DNA of 6,469 nt from Oscillospiraceae bacterium (GTDB lineage: Bacteria > Bacillota > Clostridia > Oscillospirales > Ruminococcaceae), in assembly GCA_029240015.1 (NCBI GenBank), contig JARBTU010000103.1:1-6469 (forward strand). The letters are read 5' to 3'. Numbering within the stretch: position 1 is the stretch's first letter; each line of letters opens with the position of its first letter. The translations under genes were made by a program, and so were the position numbers. Positions 5,010 to 6,469 of the stretch are shown here, piece after piece. The notes beneath the pieces are model-generated. The model worked only from the letters and a program-made list of their open reading frames with translations. It did not search any database and was not told the DNA's origin.

Positions 5010-6469
5010 ATGCGCGGAATCAGTACCCCTGTCACAACCATACGGAGACAGGTTTTTGCTCAAATTGCAAAGTTAGCTTATGAAAATGATGAATTTTCTT
5101 GTATAGAAGAAATCCCTTATAAAATTATCCCCGGGGAGATTCCTACATATCGGGAGAGCGTGTTTAAAGAACGAGCGATCGTAAATGAAAGACTAAGGCT
5201 TGCTATCGGCTTGCCTTTGCGACGAGTGGACGAGCACTCCGCTCTTTCTAAAGGAGTGTCAGAAAGTGCTGTTCCTCACAAGATTTTTGAGACTCCTCTT
5301 GTTAACGTCATTACCTTTGCCTGTGACGCCTGCCCAACAAAATCCTATGAAGTAACAGATAATTGCAGAGGTTGTCTTGCGCATCCCTGTACTTCAGTCT
5401 GTCCTGTCAAAGCAGTTTCCATTGCAGACGGAAAGTCTGTTATCGACAAAGAAAAGTGTGTAAAGTGTGGGCGCTGTGAAGAATCATGTCCTTACAATGC
5501 CATTACCCACTTTGACCGTCCTTGCGCCGCCGCATGCGGAGTGGACGCTATCGGAAGCGACCATCTCGGACGAGCTTCTATCGATCATGATAAATGCGTT
5601 TCGTGTGGAATGTGCATTGTCAATTGTCCTTTTGGTGCAATTGCAGATAAATCTGAAATTTTTCAGATTATTAAAGCTATCAAAGATGGAGAAAAAGTCT
5701 GTGCCGCTATTGCACCTTCTTTTGCGGGTCAATTGGGACCGCTCGCTACGACCGAAAAAATGAAAGAAGCGTTTAAAATTCTTGGTTTTGATGACGTTGT
5801 TGAGGTTGCCTTGGGTGCAGACAAAGGTGCGGTAGAAGAAGCCCACCACTATGCACACGCTGTTCCCGACGAACAGCCGTTTTTGGCCACTTCCTGCTGT
5901 CCTGCATGGTCGGTTATGGCGAAACAAAACTTCCCTGATTTTAAACCATATATCTCTGAAAGTGATACGCCAATGATTGAAACCGCGAAGGTCATCAAGC
6001 AACGCAATAAGGATACTAAAGTGGTTTTCGTGGGTCCATGTGTGGCTAAGAAGCTGGAAGCAACCCGAAAAAAAGTCGCGGGATATGTCGATTTTGTCAT
6101 CACGTTTGAAGAACTGATGGGCATGTTTGTTGCAAAAGGCGTGGAATTCGGCGACATTGATGTGGAATCGCCTCTTACGGACGCCTCAAGCGACGGTCGC
6201 GGATATGCCGTTGCGGGCGGCGTTGCGGATGCAATTACTAAAAACATTAAAGTTCTTTATCCGGATAAAGAAATCAAGGTTGACCGTGCAGAAGGCTTGA
6301 GAGAATGTAAAAAAATGCTTATGCTCGCGAAGGCAGGAAAGAGAAACGGCTATCTTTTAGAAGGTATGGCATGTCCCGGCGGATGTATCGGCGGAGCGGG
6401 AACTTTGATGCCGCTCAATAAAGCCACTCTTGCAGTGAAATCTTATAAAGAGCAAAGCCCTTACCAAAT
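5010..6469 (+). CDS. [FeFe] hydrogenase, group B type (C-terminal end outside window)
   Basis: Iron hydrogenase interconverting protons and H2 with electrons from ferredoxin-type carriers; cytoplasmic and oxygen-sensitive. I read 486 codons without interruption from the ATG at 5010 (GGAGG at 4999-5003, six bases upstream); the stop lies past the edge. Accessory Fe-S ligands: C119-x2-C122-x4-C127-x3-C131, C150-x2-C153-x2-C156-x3-C160 and C196-x2-C199-x2-C202-x3-C206, plus C105/C108 and C172/C176. The H-cluster motifs are TSCCPAW (294-300; C296 proton relay, C297 ligand), PCVAKKLE (343-350; C344) and MACPGGCIGGAG (C455, C459), so all four H-cluster cysteines are present. The P2 motif VGPC and the P3 ending GGAGT, with the PCAAACGVDAIGSDH stretch, point to group B rather than group A. 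No HydE/F/G maturase genes are in view. Physiological direction is not decidable from sequence. Confidence 0.95.
   Translation, partial: MRGISTPVTTIRRQVFAQIAKLAYENDEFSCIEEIPYKIIPGEIPTYRESVFKERAIVNERLRLAIGLPLRRVDEHSALSKGVSESAVPHKIFETPLVNVITFACDACPTKSYEVTDNCRGCLAHPCTSVCPVKAVSIADGKSVIDKEKCVKCGRCEESCPYNAITHFDRPCAAACGVDAIGSDHLGRASIDHDKCVSCGMCIVNCPFGAIADKSEIFQIIKAIKDGEKVCAAIAPSFAGQLGPLATTEKMKEAFKILGFDDVVEVALGADKGAVEEAHHYAHAVPDEQPFLATSCCPAWSVMAKQNFPDFKPYISESDTPMIETAKVIKQRNKDTKVVFVGPCVAKKLEATRKKVAGYVDFVITFEELMGMFVAKGVEFGDIDVESPLTDASSDGRGYAVAGGVADAITKNIKVLYPDKEIKVDRAEGLRECKKMLMLAKAGKRNGYLLEGMACPGGCIGGAGTLMPLNKATLAVKSYKEQSPYQ

Noticed and set aside
5484..6247. Minus-strand open frames of 172 and 132 codons under the hydrogenase
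   Set aside because: They are shadows of a GC-biased plus-strand coding region; the plus-strand product has all H-cluster and Fe-S motifs, whereas these have no recognisable family features.
1..6469. Defence system, mobile element, CRISPR array or biosynthetic cluster
   Set aside because: Every long frame is accounted for by housekeeping, DUF421/DUF4363 or hydrogenase genes; there are no direct repeat arrays, transposase or integrase motifs, tRNA genes or target-site duplications.

Overview
The window looks like an ordinary chromosomal segment of an anaerobic, low-to-moderate-GC Firmicute, most likely class Clostridia and probably close to the Oscillospirales. The grounds are a group B-type [FeFe] hydrogenase, an NrdR/MurC complement of Gram-positive type, a DUF421-DUF4363 membrane pair, strong AGGAGG-type ribosome binding sites, and a UvrD/PcrA helicase with an acidic insert that I associate with this group. 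The taxonomic call is inference. I see no mobile element, tRNA, rRNA, CRISPR array or phage gene.

Layout, left to right. Bases 1-1201, minus strand: the N-terminal 400 residues of a UvrD/PcrA helicase, cut by the window edge. A 165-base divergent intergenic region follows, with an extended -10 promoter and a perfect 14-bp palindrome over its -35 position. Bases 1367-2474, plus strand: a two-gene operon of a DUF421 (YetF-like) membrane protein and a DUF4363 protein. Bases 2481-2936, minus strand: nrdR, convergent with DUF4363; the only good intrinsic terminator for nrdR lies inside the DUF4363 coding sequence. Bases 3146-4516, plus strand: complete murC. Bases 4517-4703: a dense regulatory region. 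Bases 4704-6469, plus strand: a small thioredoxin-like [2Fe-2S] protein and then a [FeFe] hydrogenase that runs off the right edge about where its C-terminal tail should begin. No gap between genes exceeds about 210 bases.

How the parts fit. MurC, NrdR and the helicase are housekeeping functions (peptidoglycan precursor synthesis, control of deoxyribonucleotide synthesis, DNA repair and replication). The right end is a redox module: a [2Fe-2S] protein next to a hydrogenase. Its promoter has exact TTGACA and TATAAT hexamers and is overlapped by a near-consensus Rex operator, so NADH/NAD+ control of hydrogenase expression is the most economical reading. A second, unrelated dyad brackets the same promoter and may bind another regulator. 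I found no clearly new system. The most interesting points are the layered control region at 4535-4675, the pairing of the small [2Fe-2S] protein with a group B hydrogenase, and the nrdR terminator embedded in the convergent gene.
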